From Lachnospiraceae bacterium UBA6403 (GTDB taxonomy: Bacteria; Bacillota; Clostridia; Lachnospirales; Lachnospiraceae): 56,702 bases of DNA. Positions 44,595 through 53,715 of the stretch are shown piece by piece; the first letter of the stretch is position 1, and each line of letters begins with the position of its first letter. The position numbers and the translations under genes were made by a program. The notes under the pieces were generated by a model, which had not been told where the DNA came from, searched no databases, and saw only the letters and a list, made by a program, of their open reading frames with translations. The DNA lies in assembly GCA_002437435.1 (NCBI GenBank), contig DJPV01000082.1, positions 1 to 56,702 on the forward strand. Reading direction: 5' to 3'.

Positions 44595-46382
44595 ATGGAA
44601 CGCAATAATGAGTCTCTGGCACTGATCAGTGACAAAGATATTCAGGAATTGAATGATATAAGAACAAAACTGGAACAGACGTTGATGACGAAGCTCAGAA
44701 ATGCCGGAATCTATTTCCACAGCATGTCAAGAGTAAAGACACTGACATCGTTACAGCGTAAGTTAGATACAGGAAAATATGGCACAGGAAAAGACGATAA
44801 GAAGATACAGGATCTGATCGGTATCCGTATTAATTTATTCTATACGGAAGATATCAAGATCAGTGAAGCATTGCTCGAAGATACCTTTATGGTAGATAAC
44901 TGGTCGAAGACGGCATGGGAAGAAAATCGGTTTGAAGCACAGAAGTGCAATGGTGTATTTAAGATCCCAAGCAAATATCTGATCAACATATCCGATCAGT
45001 TGTGGGAACAACCATTTGACCGAACCTTTGAGGTTCAGCTAAGAACCGTTCTGTTTGAGGGCTGGCATGAGATCGAGCATGAGATGCGGTACAAATATAA
45101 AATGGATGAAGGCTTCGATGATAACAGGAGCAGTCTGTGGGACGGACAGGAGAAGGATGCCCGCATGATGAACAGTATCATTGCAAATCTGGAATTGTGT
45201 GACTGGTCGATCGTGCAGATCTTCGATAATCTGGCAAGGGATCAGTATAATAAGAAGAATTGGGAAAATGCGATCAGGAGCAAATATCGTTTAAAGATCA
45301 CACAGGATAAGATCAAACCTGAGGTTCGAGCATATTTTGATGAACATCCGGAGGTAGTAGAGAAATTCTGGGCGGTATCCAAGCAGCAGCTTGTAAATAT
45401 CCTGTTAAATAAAAAATATCAGAAGGTATTATCACCGAACCGGGTAATCTACCTCATCAATAAAGAAGTGGTAAATGATGAATTCATATCGGCGCAGTTA
45501 GACAGAGAACAGTTCGGCAGAGTTCTGAATAAAGAGATCAAGCAGGAGATCCGGCCGCTGGTATCGGATCTGGTATTTGACCAGACGATACGGATACGGG
45601 ATGATGGATTTGACCGGGCAAGTGAGATCATATATGAATGGGCGTACCAGCATATCTCCCTGATATTCGGACAGATGCCGAAAAAGCTGGAATCTGTTTC
45701 TTATGAAGTGATGGGATATAAATTAAAGGTCATTGCAGAGAAAGAATATTTTCTTATGGATATGCAGACGATCAGCAATGAAGAAGCCGGTATGATCTGG
45801 CATGTGGTTGCAGAACTCCGCAAAGAAAATGATGGACTGTATCTGACCTGCCGTCATATCTGTGAGAATATCTATTCCAGAGAGCGTCGGTATAATCGAC
45901 CGAAGTTTATGCGGGATATATTTAATCAGGTCGGATTCTTAGACGCAGGCGTATTTATGGATGAAGACACGGAAGCGATTCCGATATCAGCAGACCAGCT
46001 TAAAAACTTTCTTGCACATGACGACAGAAGTCTTCCGGTGATCCTTGTAGATAAGCCGGAGCAGATTCCGGACTGGGCGCAGGATTTTGACGGATATACG
46101 ATCAATACAGAGGTTCTCTGTAAATCATTAGCTGGTATCTGTCATGTGTTCTTAGGAGATGAGAGCTGCGTCAGCCGGATGCAGGAGATTTATGGAAATG
46201 AGAGTGTTGATGGCGCGGTATTCTACTGGGGTAGAGATGATGAGCAGCCGACGATATTTACACAGGAGGCTATCCGCAAATCCTGTTTTGAGGAAGTAAA
46301 TCACAGCGTCGATGAAGACGAGGAATACGAGAAAGCATTCCGCTATCGTCTGCGTGAACTGGTCTGTCAGGAATTCCATTAA
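44595..46382 (+). CDS. RelA/SpoT synthetase-domain protein fused to an unassigned C-terminal region
   Basis: 595 residues. Residues ~20-175 resemble the (p)ppGpp synthetase fold: MSRVKTLTSLQRKL, IQDLIGIRINLFYTED (metal Asp73), and FEVQLRT (Glu146), then HEIEHEMRYKYKM. The usual NGYxSxH guanine-binding motif is altered to NGVFKIPSKYL, so the product or even activity is uncertain. No HD hydrolase, TGS or ACT domain is present. The remaining ~400 residues match nothing I can name; they include CRHICENIYSRERRYNRP and a C-terminal alpha/beta segment SLPVILVDKPEQIPDWA followed by LAGICHVFLGDE and GAVFYWGRD. AGGTGG precedes ATG. It stands in its own transcription unit. A stress, nucleotide-signalling or defence role is inference only. 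Confidence 0.72.
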   Translation: MERNNESLALISDKDIQELNDIRTKLEQTLMTKLRNAGIYFHSMSRVKTLTSLQRKLDTGKYGTGKDDKKIQDLIGIRINLFYTEDIKISEALLEDTFMVDNWSKTAWEENRFEAQKCNGVFKIPSKYLINISDQLWEQPFDRTFEVQLRTVLFEGWHEIEHEMRYKYKMDEGFDDNRSSLWDGQEKDARMMNSIIANLELCDWSIVQIFDNLARDQYNKKNWENAIRSKYRLKITQDKIKPEVRAYFDEHPEVVEKFWAVSKQQLVNILLNKKYQKVLSPNRVIYLINKEVVNDEFISAQLDREQFGRVLNKEIKQEIRPLVSDLVFDQTIRIRDDGFDRASEIIYEWAYQHISLIFGQMPKKLESVSYEVMGYKLKVIAEKEYFLMDMQTISNEEAGMIWHVVAELRKENDGLYLTCRHICENIYSRERRYNRPKFMRDIFNQVGFLDAGVFMDEDTEAIPISADQLKNFLAHDDRSLPVILVDKPEQIPDWAQDFDGYTINTEVLCKSLAGICHVFLGDESCVSRMQEIYGNESVDGAVFYWGRDDEQPTIFTQEAIRKSCFEEVNHSVDEDEEYEKAFRYRLRELVCQEFH

Positions 46383-46391
46383 AAATCCGGG

Positions 46392-46420
46392 TTGCAAAGA
46401 TCGGAAAATGGATGTATGAT
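46392..46420 (+). promoter_or_regulatory. Promoter of the 212-residue protein gene
   Basis: TTGCAA, 17 nt, TATGAT, in the 79-bp gap after the RelA/SpoT-domain gene. Confidence 0.6.
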
Positions 46421-46461
46421 TTGAGCGGAACAAATTTGAATGAAGTGGAGACAATATACAA

Positions 46462-47100
46462 ATGGAAATCAGAGATATAAATGAAATACGGTCAGCGATC
46501 AAGTACATGGATTACAAGCCTGTAATGCTGGCAAAGTTTTATGATATTAAGAGCTTGTTGTTCAAGGAGATCTTAGAGAACGAAGACTATTACAAGGTTG
46601 CCAGCATATTACCGAATCCGGGCAATGACAATAAGATCGTAAAGTGTGTCAATATTCTGGATAAGAAATACATGGCAGGACGGGAAGTTGTAGACTGCAC
46701 GAAGACACCGGGAGCAATACCGGCTGAAGCAGCAGAAGTTCTGAAAAGTATTAAAGCAACAGAAGATCCTGTATCTGTAAAGCTTTCTTTTGGTAAAGAG
46801 ATGAAAGCTAAGGTATATATGAATATTCCAAGAGGTAACAGCCTTACGATCTCAGATATGACGATCACCCCGGAGACAGAGCTCACAGTGATGAATCTGT
46901 ATAATACATATTATACAGAAGGCTTTACACTTGCCCTTCACGTTGATGAGTTTGCAGTTGCAATCGAGCCATCTGCTTTAGACGGAATCAAGGGTCAGGG
47001 TGATGTATTTGTCTATGCGATGACAAAGAATGCCATTTATAAAGATTTTGGAAGCAGATACTTTGATGTTGCTGCCATCCTGAAATATTACAGGGGTTAG
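46462..47100 (+). CDS. Uncharacterised 212-residue protein
   Basis: Soluble, mixed alpha/beta, no signal peptide, helix or recognised motif. Features: an N-terminal helical part (MEIRDINEIRSAIKYMDY), a central KVYMNIPRGNSLTISDMTIT strand-rich segment, and a C-terminal GDVFVYAMTKNAIYKDFG. GTGGAG lies 11 nt upstream. It directly follows the RelA/SpoT-domain gene but has its own promoter match, so a functional link is only suggested by position. The closing terminator is at 47144. Confidence 0.65.
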   Translation: MEIRDINEIRSAIKYMDYKPVMLAKFYDIKSLLFKEILENEDYYKVASILPNPGNDNKIVKCVNILDKKYMAGREVVDCTKTPGAIPAEAAEVLKSIKATEDPVSVKLSFGKEMKAKVYMNIPRGNSLTISDMTITPETELTVMNLYNTYYTEGFTLALHVDEFAVAIEPSALDGIKGQGDVFVYAMTKNAIYKDFGSRYFDVAAILKYYRG

Positions 47101-47143
47101 AAAAAGTGCAGAGCGAAGATGCTTTGCAGACAGAGACAAAAAG

Positions 47144-47177
47144 AGAGCTGGAACCGTGGTTGGCAACAGCTCTTTTT
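47144..47177 (+). terminator. Intrinsic terminator
   Basis: AGAGCTG (47144-47150) pairs with CAGCTCT (47167-47173), followed by TTTT. It separates the 212-residue protein gene from apbE. Confidence 0.8.
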
Positions 47178-47263
47178 ATTTACAATGGACGATGTTCCTG
47201 TGAACAGGTCTGCAAAGTGCGTTTAAGCCTGTATTGGCTGTTATATATGGAGGAATAAATGCT

Positions 47264-48364
47264 TTGAAGAATAAATTTGTATTATTATCAGGTATATTGT
47301 GTATAGGGCTGGTAATTGCATTTATCTTTTATACCGGAAAGGATAATCAGAGAAAAGAAGGGTATACGACGACCGGATTTGCCATGGGAACCGCAGTTAC
47401 GGTATCGGTTTATTCGGATCAGGGAAAACAGGATGCGGATGCAGTGATCGACTGCGTGAGCAGACTGGAGCGTGAACAGATCTCATGGCGGATAGAAGAC
47501 TCAGAGGTATACCGTGTAAATCATGAATATAAGGCAGGAGAGCCATATTCGGTAAGCTATGATCTGGCATATGCGATCTTACAGGAGAAGGAAGTAAGTA
47601 AAGCGGGGGATGATCTGCTGGCACTTACGATCCGTCCGTTAGCATCCTGCTGGGGTATCGAAGATGGAAAGAAAGAAGTACCGGCGTCACAGAAGATAGA
47701 AGAAGCCTGTTCGGCAGTTGATGATACCAAGGTGCATGTCGTAGATGAACAGGGAAAAGAACTGACACAGGTAAATGAACTTTCAGAGAATGGAACATGG
47801 TATGTGTTATTTGATGAAACAGGCTTAAGTCTTGATTTTGGTGCGATGGGAAAAGGAATTGCCTGTGACCGGGTGGCAGAAATCTTTAAAAAAGATCAGG
47901 CGGATGGTGCATGTGTGGCAGTTGGTGGCAGCGTTTTATGCTATGGAACAAAGCCGGATGGTTCCGGTTACCGGATCGGTATCCGGGATCCAAGAGGAAA
48001 TGAAAATGATATGATGGGAACCGTAGAAGTCCGGTCAGACAAGCATCCGGTATATATATCAACGTCCGGTGATTATGAGAAGTATTTTATTCAGGATGGA
48101 AAGAGATATCATCATATCTTAAATCCGAAGACCGGATATCCGTCAGACAACGGAACGATATCAGCGACAGTGATCTGTGAAAACGGTGCATTAAGTGATG
48201 CCTTATCGACGATGTGTATCCTGCTTCCGGCGGATCAGGCACTTAAGCTTGTAAAAAGCTTTGATGCAGATGCAATCCTGATCGATAAGGATAAGAATGT
48301 ATATATGACAGAGCAGGCAGGGAAACAGTTTGCGATAACAAATGGGGACTATAAAGTAAAATGA
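47264..48364 (+). CDS. apbE: FAD:protein FMN transferase
   Basis: Attaches FMN through a phosphoester to threonines of Rnf/Nqr subunits. 366 residues: an N-terminal helix (FVLLSGILCIGLVIAFIF) that anchors or exports it, TTGFAMGTAVTVSVYS, FGAMGKGIACDRVAEI, VAVGGSVLCYG and YHHILNPKTGYPSDNG with the metal-binding residues near SDALSTMCILLP. It starts with TTG 47264, 9 nt after GGAGGA; a nearby ATG (47259) is out of frame. It leads the Rnf block, where its substrates RnfD and RnfG are encoded. Confidence 0.95.
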   Translation: MKNKFVLLSGILCIGLVIAFIFYTGKDNQRKEGYTTTGFAMGTAVTVSVYSDQGKQDADAVIDCVSRLEREQISWRIEDSEVYRVNHEYKAGEPYSVSYDLAYAILQEKEVSKAGDDLLALTIRPLASCWGIEDGKKEVPASQKIEEACSAVDDTKVHVVDEQGKELTQVNELSENGTWYVLFDETGLSLDFGAMGKGIACDRVAEIFKKDQADGACVAVGGSVLCYGTKPDGSGYRIGIRDPRGNENDMMGTVEVRSDKHPVYISTSGDYEKYFIQDGKRYHHILNPKTGYPSDNGTISATVICENGALSDALSTMCILLPADQALKLVKSFDADAILIDKDKNVYMTEQAGKQFAITNGDYKVK

Positions 48365-48726
48365 TTAAAAAAAGAGATATCATTCTGGCACTTGTGATGA
48401 TCCTTCTTGGAATCGCCTGTTATGGAGTTATCCGGCTGGGTCAGAAAAAAGGAAGTCAGGTTGTTATATATGAAGATCAGAAAGAGGTTGGCAGATATGA
48501 TCTGGATGCAGATATCACGAAAAAGATTCAGACTGCAAAAGGAACAAATACGCTGACGATAAAGGATGGCATGGCGTATGTAACAGATGCAGACTGTCCG
48601 GATCAGGTATGCATCCATATGGGAAAGATATCGAAGACCGGAGAGAATATCGTCTGCCTGCCGCATAAGCTGGTGATTCAGGTGGAGTGTGATGATGGAC
48701 AGGAAGCAGAATATGACAACCGATAA
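48361..48726 (+). CDS. NusG domain II-containing membrane-anchored protein
   Basis: 121 residues: one N-terminal helix (IILALVMILLGIACYGVI), then an extracytoplasmic NusG_II beta domain (VVIYEDQKEVGRYDL, NTLTIKDGMAYVTDADCPDQ, VCIHMGKISKTGENIVCLPH). Three cysteines lie in the conserved DCPDQVC and VCLPHKL segments. The start ATGA overlaps the apbE stop. The apbE-NusG_II-Gx-rnf arrangement recurs in Clostridia (recalled), suggesting a role with Rnf or its maturation, but the function is not established. Confidence 0.85.
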   Translation: MIKKRDIILALVMILLGIACYGVIRLGQKKGSQVVIYEDQKEVGRYDLDADITKKIQTAKGTNTLTIKDGMAYVTDADCPDQVCIHMGKISKTGENIVCLPHKLVIQVECDDGQEAEYDNR

Positions 48727-49309
48727 AAGACAGCAAAAAAATAAAAGTCAGAATAAAGACAATCAGAATAAGCGACAGCAAAATAAGAAACAGCAAAGCA
48801 TCAGAAAAAACAGTGCGGAAACCGTAGCACAGCTTGGAATGTTTATTGCGGTTGCGATGGTATTTTCCTATATCGAATCCTTTATCCGTATCGATATCGC
48901 AGTACCGGGGATCAAGCTCGGACTTGCAAATATAGTAACCATTGTGGTGCTTTGTAAGCTTGGACTTGCGGATGCGGTTCTGGTATCCGTGCTCCGTATA
49001 TTCCTGTCGTCTTTATTATTTGGCAATTTTACCGTTATGATATACAGTCTTGCCGGGGCAGCAGTCAGTATGCTTTTTATGTGGATTTCTGTTAAGACCG
49101 GATTCTTTTCAACGACGGGAACGAGTATCCTTGGTGGAGTCGGACATAATATCGGCCAGCTTATCGTTGCATATCTGGTGATAAAGAACCAGAATATCCT
49201 GATATATGCTCCGGTTTTGCTGATTTCAGGAACGGTTACGGGAGTTCTGATCGGGCTTGCGGCAGCATTTGTCATACGGGCAGTTGGCGGTCAGATTGGC
49301 AAGGTTTAG
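48695..49309 (+). CDS. Gx transporter / heptaprenyl diphosphate synthase component I-like membrane protein
   Basis: About 204 residues. A strongly basic, Gln/Asn/Lys-rich N-terminus of ~35 residues is followed by 5-6 hydrophobic helices with AVPGIKLGLANIVTIVVL, LRIFLSSLLFG and GGVGHNIGQLIVAYLVI, the signature of Gx/HepI proteins. The family name reflects old association with isoprenoid synthase genes; the fold resembles ECF substrate-binding components. It overlaps the NusG_II gene by ~30 bp. The start is uncertain: 48695 after GGTGGAG, or ATG 48713. Confidence 0.82.
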   Translation: MDRKQNMTTDKRQQKNKSQNKDNQNKRQQNKKQQSIRKNSAETVAQLGMFIAVAMVFSYIESFIRIDIAVPGIKLGLANIVTIVVLCKLGLADAVLVSVLRIFLSSLLFGNFTVMIYSLAGAAVSMLFMWISVKTGFFSTTGTSILGGVGHNIGQLIVAYLVIKNQNILIYAPVLLISGTVTGVLIGLAAAFVIRAVGGQIGKV

Positions 49310-49406
49310 GGTTGTTTTTGACCCTGTGAAGTATTATTATATGATTAGTTTTTCTCGATAACAGAGAATGAAATTGATAAGAATAACGAGAGAAAGAGGT
49401 ATGCAG

Positions 49407-50732
49407 ATGGGTTTATTAACTTTTTCGGGTGGTATTCATCCATATGAAGGCAAAGATCTAACAAAAGACAAGCCTGTCAGAGAATATCTTCCAAAGGGAG
49501 AGTGTGTTTATCCGCTCAGTCAGCATATAGGTGCACCGGCTGTTCCGATCGTAAAGCGTGGCGACCGTGTACTGGTAGGACAGAAGATTGCAGAGGCAGG
49601 AGGATTTGTTTCGGCAAATATCCATTCTTCAATCTCAGGAACGGTAAAAATGATCGAACCGAGGATGACAAATGGCGGTAATAAGGTAAATTCAATCGTA
49701 ATAGAAAATGACGGTTTATTTGAGACGGTTGATTTCTCTGAGAATGTGAGAGATCTCTCTACACTATACAGAGAAGATATCAAGGATATGATAAAGGAAG
49801 CAGGTATTGTCGGAATGGGCGGTGCAGGTTTTCCATCTCATGTAAAACTGTCACCGAGAAATGAAGATGATATCGAATATATCATTGTAAATGGTGCGGA
49901 GTGTGAACCGTATCTGACTTCTGATTACAGAAGAATGTTAGAGGAGACAGACAAGCTGATACTGGGACTTCAGATCTGTGTAAATCTGTTTGATAAGGCA
50001 AAGGGAATTATCGCGATCGAGGATAATAAGCCGGAAGCGATCGCAAAGATCTCAGAACATCTGGCGGATAATGACAAGATCGAGGTAAAGGTATTAAAGA
50101 CCAAATATCCACAGGGTGCAGAACGTCAGTTGATCTATGCAACGACCGGAAGATATGTGAATTCCAAGATGCTTCCGGCAGATGCAGGCTGTATCGTACA
50201 TAATGTAGATACGATCGTTTCTATCTATGAAGCGGTGATCGAGGGTAAGCCACTCTACACCAGAATCGTAACGGTTACAGGTGATGCCATCGTGAATCCG
50301 TGTAACCTGCTTATTCGTAATGGTACAAGCTGCCGTGAGATCATAGAAGCGGCAGGCGGCTTTAAGGATGGTAAGATGCCGGAGAAGATCATTGCAGGCG
50401 GTCCTATGATGGGTAAAGCGATGTTCTCACTCGATGTTCCGGCAGTAAAAGGTCTGTCAGCACTTCTTTGTATGACGCATGATGAGGTTCAGGACTGGAA
50501 GCCATCTGCATGTATCCGCTGCGGAAGATGCGTGGATGTCTGTCCGGGAAGGATCGTTCCGTCAGATCTTGCAAAATATGCAGAGCATGGCAATATAGAT
50601 GCATTTTTAAAACATGATGGTATGGAATGCTGTGAGTGTGGCTGTTGTTCTTATGTATGTCCTGCAAAGAGACATCTGACACAGACAATAGCAGGAACCA
50701 GAAAGAACATTCTGGCAAGTAAGAAGAAGTAG
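49407..50732 (+). CDS. rnfC: Ion-translocating ferredoxin:NAD+ oxidoreductase subunit C
   Basis: Soluble subunit with the NADH/FMN site and two 4Fe-4S clusters. About 441 residues: GLLTFSGGIHPYEGKDLT, GMGGAGFPSHVKL (flavin/NAD region), NGAECEPYLTSD, and C-terminal cluster motifs CIRCGRCVDVCP and CCECGCCSYVCPAKR. AGAGG lies 7 nt before ATG 49407; the ATG at 49401 is too close. It is the first gene of rnfC-DG-E-A-B. The complex conserves energy by coupling reduced ferredoxin to NAD+ with Na+ or H+ export. Confidence 0.97.
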   Translation: MGLLTFSGGIHPYEGKDLTKDKPVREYLPKGECVYPLSQHIGAPAVPIVKRGDRVLVGQKIAEAGGFVSANIHSSISGTVKMIEPRMTNGGNKVNSIVIENDGLFETVDFSENVRDLSTLYREDIKDMIKEAGIVGMGGAGFPSHVKLSPRNEDDIEYIIVNGAECEPYLTSDYRRMLEETDKLILGLQICVNLFDKAKGIIAIEDNKPEAIAKISEHLADNDKIEVKVLKTKYPQGAERQLIYATTGRYVNSKMLPADAGCIVHNVDTIVSIYEAVIEGKPLYTRIVTVTGDAIVNPCNLLIRNGTSCREIIEAAGGFKDGKMPEKIIAGGPMMGKAMFSLDVPAVKGLSALLCMTHDEVQDWKPSACIRCGRCVDVCPGRIVPSDLAKYAEHGNIDAFLKHDGMECCECGCCSYVCPAKRHLTQTIAGTRKNILASKKK

Positions 50733-50743
50733 GAGGTGGAGAC

Positions 50744-52333
50744 ATGGAAGAAACAACATTGAAGATTTCCGCATCTCCGCACGTCAGAGATCGGAAAACG
50801 ACATCATCCCTGATGCTGGATGTGATCATTGCATTACTGCCGGCAAGTGTGTTTGGTGTATATAATTTTGGAACAAAAGCATTTGTGCTGATCTTAACCT
50901 GTATAGCATCCTGTATCTTTTTTGAATGGGGTGTGGAAATGCTCCTGCACAGGAACAGTACAGTAAAGGATTTCAGTGCGGTCGTAACAGGCCTGCTTCT
51001 AGCATTGAACCTTTCACCGGAAGTCCCGGTATGGATGGCGATACTCGGAAGTGCATTTGCTATTATCATAGTAAAGCAGTTATTTGGAGGTCTGGGTCAG
51101 AACTTTATGAACCCGGCACTCGGAGCCAGATGCTTCCTGTTAATATCATTTGCAGGAAAGATGACTACATTTACATATGATGGAGTCACAACAGCGACAC
51201 CACTTGCGATATTAAAGAACGGTGGAACGGTAGATGTATTAGATATGTTTATCGGAAGAATCGCAGGTACGATCGGTGAGACATCTGCAATCTGTCTGTT
51301 GATCGGTGGTTTATATCTGATCATTCGTAAGGTGATCAGCCCAATTATCCCGTTCGTTTATATCGGAACTTTTTCCGTATTTATATTCCTGTACTCCCTT
51401 GCATCCGGCATGGGTTTTGAACCATTATATCTGGCAGCGCATCTTTGTGGTGGCGGTCTGATGTTGGGTGCTTTCTTTATGGCGACCGACTATGTAACAT
51501 CGCCTATTACAAAGAAGGGCAAGGTTGTATTTGGTGTTATCCTCGGACTTCTGACCTTCCTGTTCCGAATCTATGGCGGATCGGCAGAAGGTGTATCCTA
51601 TGCGATCATTATTTCGAATCTTCTCGTTCCATTGATCGAACGGTTCACACAGCCGAAGTCATTTGGTAAGGGTGCTGAGCTTCAGAAGGAAGAAGGCGGA
51701 TCAGCGGCAGATGGTAAGAAGATGGATAAGAAATCTATCGTGATCGCAACGGTAGCGATCCTTGTCATTACACTTGTTGCCGGCGGTGTGCTTGCATATG
51801 TACAGCAGATCACAAAGAAGCCGATCGAGCAGGCAGAACAGCAGGCGAAGGAGGACGCATACCGGGAAGTATTTGCAGATGCGGATAACTTCCAGGCGGT
51901 AGATGGCTTTGACAGTGAGACTGCATCTGCATGGCTTTCGGATAAAGGCTATAAGGCAGATATAGATGAGGCAGTAACTGCCTGTGATAAAGATGGAAAT
52001 GCACTTGGTTATGTATTTGTTATTACATCCCATGAGGCTTATGATGGAGATCTTCAGCTTGCCCTTGGTGTGGCAGAAGACGGAACTACAAATGGTATCT
52101 CCTTCCTGTCATTAAGTGAGACTGCAGGTCTTGGTATGCAGGCAGATACAGATGAATTCAAATCACAGTTTGCAGGCAAGAATGTAGCACAGTTTAAATA
52201 TACAAAATCCGGTGCAGCATCGGATGAGGAGATTGATGCATTAAGTGGTGCGACGATCACGACAAATGCAGTTACGAATGCGGTAAATGCAGGACTTTCC
52301 TATGCAGATTATCTGAAAGGAGGAGCAAACTAA
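50744..52333 (+). CDS. rnfD-rnfG: Fused RnfD-RnfG membrane flavoprotein
   Basis: 529 residues in one frame. Residues 1-~312 are RnfD: multi-helix membrane part, with the FMN-acceptor motif DGVTTATPL (Thr152). Residues ~313-335 are a Gly/Lys/Glu-rich linker. Residues ~336-529 are RnfG: one helix (IVIATVAILVITLVAGGVLA), then an extracytoplasmic domain with LGVAEDGTTNGISFLSLSET and the FMN motif DALSGATIT (Thr504). No separate rnfG is present in the operon, which supports a true fusion. GGAGGTGGAG precedes ATG. Its stop overlaps the rnfE start (TAATG). Confidence 0.93.
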   Translation: MEETTLKISASPHVRDRKTTSSLMLDVIIALLPASVFGVYNFGTKAFVLILTCIASCIFFEWGVEMLLHRNSTVKDFSAVVTGLLLALNLSPEVPVWMAILGSAFAIIIVKQLFGGLGQNFMNPALGARCFLLISFAGKMTTFTYDGVTTATPLAILKNGGTVDVLDMFIGRIAGTIGETSAICLLIGGLYLIIRKVISPIIPFVYIGTFSVFIFLYSLASGMGFEPLYLAAHLCGGGLMLGAFFMATDYVTSPITKKGKVVFGVILGLLTFLFRIYGGSAEGVSYAIIISNLLVPLIERFTQPKSFGKGAELQKEEGGSAADGKKMDKKSIVIATVAILVITLVAGGVLAYVQQITKKPIEQAEQQAKEDAYREVFADADNFQAVDGFDSETASAWLSDKGYKADIDEAVTACDKDGNALGYVFVITSHEAYDGDLQLALGVAEDGTTNGISFLSLSETAGLGMQADTDEFKSQFAGKNVAQFKYTKSGAASDEEIDALSGATITTNAVTNAVNAGLSYADYLKGGAN

Positions 52334-53715
52334 TGGGTAAATGTACAGAACGTTTATACAATGGTATCGTGAAAGAAAATCCAACCTTCGTACAGATGCT
52401 TGGTATGTGTCCGACACTTGCGGTTACATCATCGGCGATCAACGGAGCAGGTATGGGACTTTCTACAACCTGTATTCTGATATTAAGCAATGCGTTTATC
52501 TCACTGCTTCGTAAGGTGATACCGGATAAGGTCAGAATACCATCTTATATTGTTATCATCGCTTCCTTTGTAACGGTTATTCAGTTTTTAATGCAGGCAT
52601 ATCTGCCATCCTTAAATGAAAGTCTTGGAATCTATATTCCACTGATCGTAGTAAACTGTATTATTCTGGGACGTGCAGAGAGCTATGCGTCTAAGAATAA
52701 AGTCCTTCCGTCCATCTTTGACGGACTTGGAATGGGACTTGGATTTACGATCGGTCTTACTCTGATCGGTATGTTCCGTGAGCTGATCGGAAAAGGCTGT
52801 GTATTCGGATTCCAGATCATTGGAGATGGCAACCTTCTTCAGAAGACATCGGGAGCAGGAAAAGCAATCGGAGATGTGCTTGCGGCATATACACCGATCA
52901 CGATCTTTGTGCTTGCACCGGGAGCATTCTTTGTACTTGCATTTATCATAGCAACGATCAACAAGAGAAATGCGAAGAAGGCAGCAAAGACACTTGTAAA
53001 TGGAGAAGAGATTCCGGTAAGCTGCAAGCAGGAAGCATGCATGGGATGTGCAAATATCATGTGTGCAGGAAGAAAGGTAGCTATGCAGGATGCTCAGACC
53101 GATACACAGACAAATGCCGGAAAGGCAGCTACAGTACAGACTCCCGCAGCACCGGCACCACAACCGAAAAAGGTTGTGATCCCAGATAAGATCGCAAAGA
53201 AGCCGGTAGAGCAGGAAAACGTACAGCCGGCACAGCAGCCACAACCTGCGCAGCCGGTACAGCCAGCACAGCCGGTACAGGAAAAGCCGGCACCAGCTAC
53301 ACAGCAGACTGCTGCTCAGAGTACAATGCAGTCACAGATGGCAGCTTCATCAGAGCCTGCGGTGACTGCTCCGGTATCACAGGAGTCACAGGTACAGGTG
53401 CAGGCATCACAGCCAATTCCGGAAAAGCCGGCACCAGCCGTACAGCAGACTCCGGTTCAGGTGGCAAAGGAGATGTCTGACAGACCGAGAATCCACATTC
53501 CGGCAAATCTGAACAGAGTACCACATGCAGTTGTACTCTCAGAGACAGACAATCCGGTTTCAGAGTCAGAGAAAGTATCGGAAGAATCCGATGTGGTTGA
53601 CACATCAAAGCTTGTAAGACCGGATGTTGCAAGTGCAGATCAGGTAAACAAATATCAGGAATTTGATGAGAAACCGACAGATAAAAAGAATAAGAAAAGG
53701 GGAGGTAGAAAATAA
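52333..53715 (+). CDS. rnfE: RnfE with long cysteine-bearing Pro/Gln-rich tail
   Basis: 460 residues, about twice the usual ~200-230. Residues 1-~212 are RnfE: NPTFVQMLGMCPTLAVTSSA with the buried FeS cysteine, VNCIILGRAESYASKN with the second, and six helices. The tail begins with KRNAKKAAKT, then Cys231, Cys236, Cys239, Cys244 (C-x4-C-x2-C-x4-C), followed by ~150 residues rich in Pro, Gln, Ala and Val (PAQPVQPAQPVQEKPAPA) and a charged end (RPRIHIPANLNRVPHAV). The tail is in frame and ends normally. It overlaps rnfA by 1 bp. The tail function is unknown. Confidence 0.93.
   Translation: MGKCTERLYNGIVKENPTFVQMLGMCPTLAVTSSAINGAGMGLSTTCILILSNAFISLLRKVIPDKVRIPSYIVIIASFVTVIQFLMQAYLPSLNESLGIYIPLIVVNCIILGRAESYASKNKVLPSIFDGLGMGLGFTIGLTLIGMFRELIGKGCVFGFQIIGDGNLLQKTSGAGKAIGDVLAAYTPITIFVLAPGAFFVLAFIIATINKRNAKKAAKTLVNGEEIPVSCKQEACMGCANIMCAGRKVAMQDAQTDTQTNAGKAATVQTPAAPAPQPKKVVIPDKIAKKPVEQENVQPAQQPQPAQPVQPAQPVQEKPAPATQQTAAQSTMQSQMAASSEPAVTAPVSQESQVQVQASQPIPEKPAPAVQQTPVQVAKEMSDRPRIHIPANLNRVPHAVVLSETDNPVSESEKVSEESDVVDTSKLVRPDVASADQVNKYQEFDEKPTDKKNKKRGGRK

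Noticed and set aside
44595..47100. Classic toxin-antitoxin (toxSAS) pair
   Set aside because: The RelA-domain protein is far longer than toxSAS toxins, the downstream gene has its own promoter, and its product does not resemble known antitoxins.
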